From: Nonlabens sp. Hel1_33_55
Lineage (GTDB): Bacteria > Bacteroidota > Bacteroidia > Flavobacteriales > Flavobacteriaceae
NCBI RefSeq assembly: GCF_900101765.1
Contig: NZ_LT627735.1
Span: forward strand, 3,007,501 to 3,071,500
Reading direction: 5' to 3'
Length of the DNA: 64,000 nucleotides
Below the pieces are notes generated by a model that had not been told where the DNA came from, searched no databases, and worked only from the letters and a program-made list of their open reading frames with translations. Numbering within the stretch: the first letter of the stretch is position 1; each line of letters begins with the position of its first letter. Shown piece by piece: positions 62,441-64,000 of this stretch. The translations under genes were made by a program, and so were the position numbers.

Positions 62441-63127
62441 ATAAAGAATTACTCAAATACCGCAGTTTTAATCTTTGCACAAAATGCAGAGGCTGACGCT
62501 CAGCACAAATTAATTGCAAATAATAAGCAATTAATGAACGTGCTGAACGAGCGAGTAATTCAGCAGGTTGAAAGAAGTGGTTTAGACTATTTTCACTTTA
62601 CAGAGGCTGATCAAAGAGGCTTAGGTTTTGGCCAGCGTTTTTCAAACAGTATTCAAAATGTTTTTGAAAAAGGCTATCAGCATGTAATATGTGTTGGTAA
62701 CGATACTCCAGGACTTACCACATCCCACTTATTTACCGCCGCAGAGTCCTTGAATAATGGGAAAGTTATAAATGGACCATCAATTGACGGTGGTTACTAT
62801 TTAATGGGTATTGCCGCTTCTGGTTTTGACCCAAAAAGTTTTGAAGAACTACCATGGCAAACTAGCAGACTGGCTTCTAGTTATCATGATTTGCTTCAGG
62901 AAAATGGTTTTGAGGTGGAACTTTTGGAATATCTAGTAGATCTAGATTCTGAAGAAGATATCAAACGCCTTTTTAGAGGTCAAGATCTAAGAAGCAGTTT
63001 AGTTCAATCCATATTAAAGACCTTAAGTAGTAAACGTATTTTATACGTTTATACCTCAAAACAAACCATATCGGTTTTTTTTGAACTTCCCTTAAATAAA
63101 GGCTCGCCAGCATCTATCGCGGCCTAA
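62441..63127 (+). CDS. DUF2064 glycosyltransferase of arsenosugar cluster, start codon not ATG
   Basis: 228 residues if read from ATA 62441. The first ATG in frame is 62534, but the open frame upstream encodes NTAVLIFAQNAEADAQHK, the expected N-terminus of this family, so the annotated-type start at 62534 would amputate the nucleotide-binding strand. The first stop upstream is TAG at 62411; the only codons between are GCT TAC GTT AAT TTA CAT TTA CGC ATC, followed by ATA. The remainder has ADQRGLGFGQRF, VICVGNDTPGLTTSHL, GPSIDGGYYLMG and LPWQTSRLASS, typical of DUF2064. It should attach the sugar moiety. Start ATA, or ATC one codon earlier, is inferred. Confidence 0.82.
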   Translation: MKNYSNTAVLIFAQNAEADAQHKLIANNKQLMNVLNERVIQQVERSGLDYFHFTEADQRGLGFGQRFSNSIQNVFEKGYQHVICVGNDTPGLTTSHLFTAAESLNNGKVINGPSIDGGYYLMGIAASGFDPKSFEELPWQTSRLASSYHDLLQENGFEVELLEYLVDLDSEEDIKRLFRGQDLRSSLVQSILKTLSSKRILYVYTSKQTISVFFELPLNKGSPASIAA

Positions 63128-63135
63128 AATTCAGT

Positions 63136-63150
63136 TCCTTCTAAGAAGGA
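63136..63150 (+). terminator. Possible terminator hairpin after the glycosyltransferase
   Basis: TCCTTC-TAA-GAAGGA with a T-rich tail (TTTCATTTCACTTTTT). Tight loop, moderate stability, 9 bases after the stop. Confidence 0.4.
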
Positions 63151-63177
63151 TTTCATTTCACTTTTTCAAATTTATAC

Positions 63178-64000
63178 ATGAAGAGAATTACTCTTGTCAT
63201 GCTTATGCTGTGTGTTTTCACAGGATGGGCACAAATTACAATAACGGGTACAGTCAGTGATGCTGCTGGTAATCCTATCGCATTTGCAAACGTTGCAGAG
63301 CGAGGCACAGAAAACGGAACAACTACTTCAGTCAACGGTGATTATTCCATCACAGTCGCTGAAGATGCTGTTTTGGTATTTTCATTCGTAGGCTATCAAT
63401 CTCAAAACCTTCCAGCAACCGCAAGCGGTTCTTTGAATGTTACGTTGCAAGAAGGTGACGCACTGGATGAAGTTGTGATCACAGCTTTAGGAATAAAGCG
63501 TCAAGAACGAGAGCTGGGCTATGCAGTTCAAACTCTCGATACGGAAGATATTCAAGAGGTAAAATCAGTGAATCTCGTGGACAACCTTCAAGGTAAGGTC
63601 GCAGGAATCACGGTAACGCCTGGTGCTACTGGTGTTGGTTCTTCTTCTAAAATTACAATAAGAGGTGAGGCTAGTTTTTCTAATAATAACCCACTTTTCA
63701 TCGTGGATGGTACACCTATAAATAACAACTCGGTTTTCAATTTTACCAATGAAGCCGCAGCAGGTTTTCAGGAAGTAGATTTTGGAAACGGTGCTGGAGA
63801 AATTAATCAGGATGATATTGCCAGCGTTTCTGTATTAAAAGGACCAGCCGCAGCAGCACTTTATGGAACTAGGGCTGCCAACGGTGCCATTATTATCGAG
63901 ACTAAAAGCGGAGGTAAGAAGCGCGGCTTGGGTGTTTCATTCAACACCAGCTTTTTCATGGACAGCGCATTTAAATTGCCAGAATTCCAGAACGAATTTG
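63178..64000 (+). CDS. SusC/RagA-type TonB-linked receptor (partial, 3' end beyond window)
   Basis: 274 residues visible from ATG 63178. Signal peptide ends FTGWAQ, then a carboxypeptidase-regulatory domain (ITGTVSDAAGNPIAFANV, about 20-95), then a plug beginning LDEVVITALGIKRQERELGYAV and containing KITIRGEASFSNNNPLFIVDG and GPAAAALYGTRAANGAIIIET. Barrel beyond the window. It starts 51 bases after the glycosyltransferase and could belong to the arsenosugar cluster or be the start of a separate uptake locus; the substrate is unknown. Confidence 0.93.
   Translation, partial: MKRITLVMLMLCVFTGWAQITITGTVSDAAGNPIAFANVAERGTENGTTTSVNGDYSITVAEDAVLVFSFVGYQSQNLPATASGSLNVTLQEGDALDEVVITALGIKRQERELGYAVQTLDTEDIQEVKSVNLVDNLQGKVAGITVTPGATGVGSSSKITIRGEASFSNNNPLFIVDGTPINNNSVFNFTNEAAAGFQEVDFGNGAGEINQDDIASVSVLKGPAAAALYGTRAANGAIIIETKSGGKKRGLGVSFNTSFFMDSAFKLPEFQNEF

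Noticed and set aside
62534..62536. ATG 62534 as the glycosyltransferase start
   Set aside because: It removes the conserved first strand of the DUF2064 fold that is open in frame upstream.

Overview
The window looks like a chromosomal segment of a marine Flavobacteriaceae bacterium (Bacteroidota). Supporting signs are SusC/SusD-type outer-membrane proteins, a C-terminal type IX secretion sorting domain, TAnnTTTG-type promoter boxes, an ATP-cone carried on NrdB rather than NrdA, a DnaE polymerase with an N-terminal exonuclease domain, and A-rich leaders instead of strong Shine-Dalgarno sites. The genus (perhaps near Nonlabens or Dokdonia) is my guess only. No phage, insertion sequence, rRNA or CRISPR array was seen.

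Layout. Positions 1-9700 hold a partial M1 aminopeptidase, a GH113-like glycosidase lipoprotein, a decayed Doc/Fic toxin with a frameshifted partner, a DUF547 protein, a flavin oxidoreductase plus membrane iron-sulfur protein pair, an SDR, a YpdA-like disulfide reductase and a DUF4174 protein. Positions 9778-18824 hold minus-strand housekeeping genes: serS, a TPR protein, DUF4286 and rsmA; then ribF with an HTTM protein; then prs, rplY and pth. A tRNA-Leu(CAA) follows. Positions 19218-25576 carry a TonB receptor, a HupE-like protein, a dCMP deaminase, an S41 protease, MarC and DUF3109. Positions 26044-38715 carry nrdA/nrdB, two tandem DUF2383 genes, dnaE, trxA, an MDR reductase and a DUF58 protein preceded by a 15-unit heptamer tandem repeat.

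Positions 39240-59180 form one starch/maltodextrin utilisation locus. The minus arm is susC, susD, susE and a secreted T9SS amylase. The plus arm is a LacI regulator, an MFS maltose transporter, beta-phosphoglucomutase, maltose phosphorylase, a GH97 and two GH13 enzymes. A perfect CG-centred palindrome between the arms is the likely LacI operator. Logic: surface cleavage, SusCD import, periplasmic trimming, maltose import, phosphorolysis and conversion to glucose-6-phosphate. Positions 59585-63127 are an arsenosugar biosynthesis cluster (AhpD-like protein, ArsS radical SAM, ArsM methyltransferase, DUF2064 glycosyltransferase). The glycosyltransferase's conserved N-terminus lies upstream of any ATG. 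A SusC-like gene runs off the end.

The most striking signal is a dispersed perfect palindrome, CGCTTTCGCGAAAGCG. Its 14-base core occurs 16 times in 64 kb, 9 between genes and 7 inside genes. Five coding copies are read in the same frame as (F)AFAKA, and four of those form the end of signal peptides of exported proteins, three of which belong to the starch locus.
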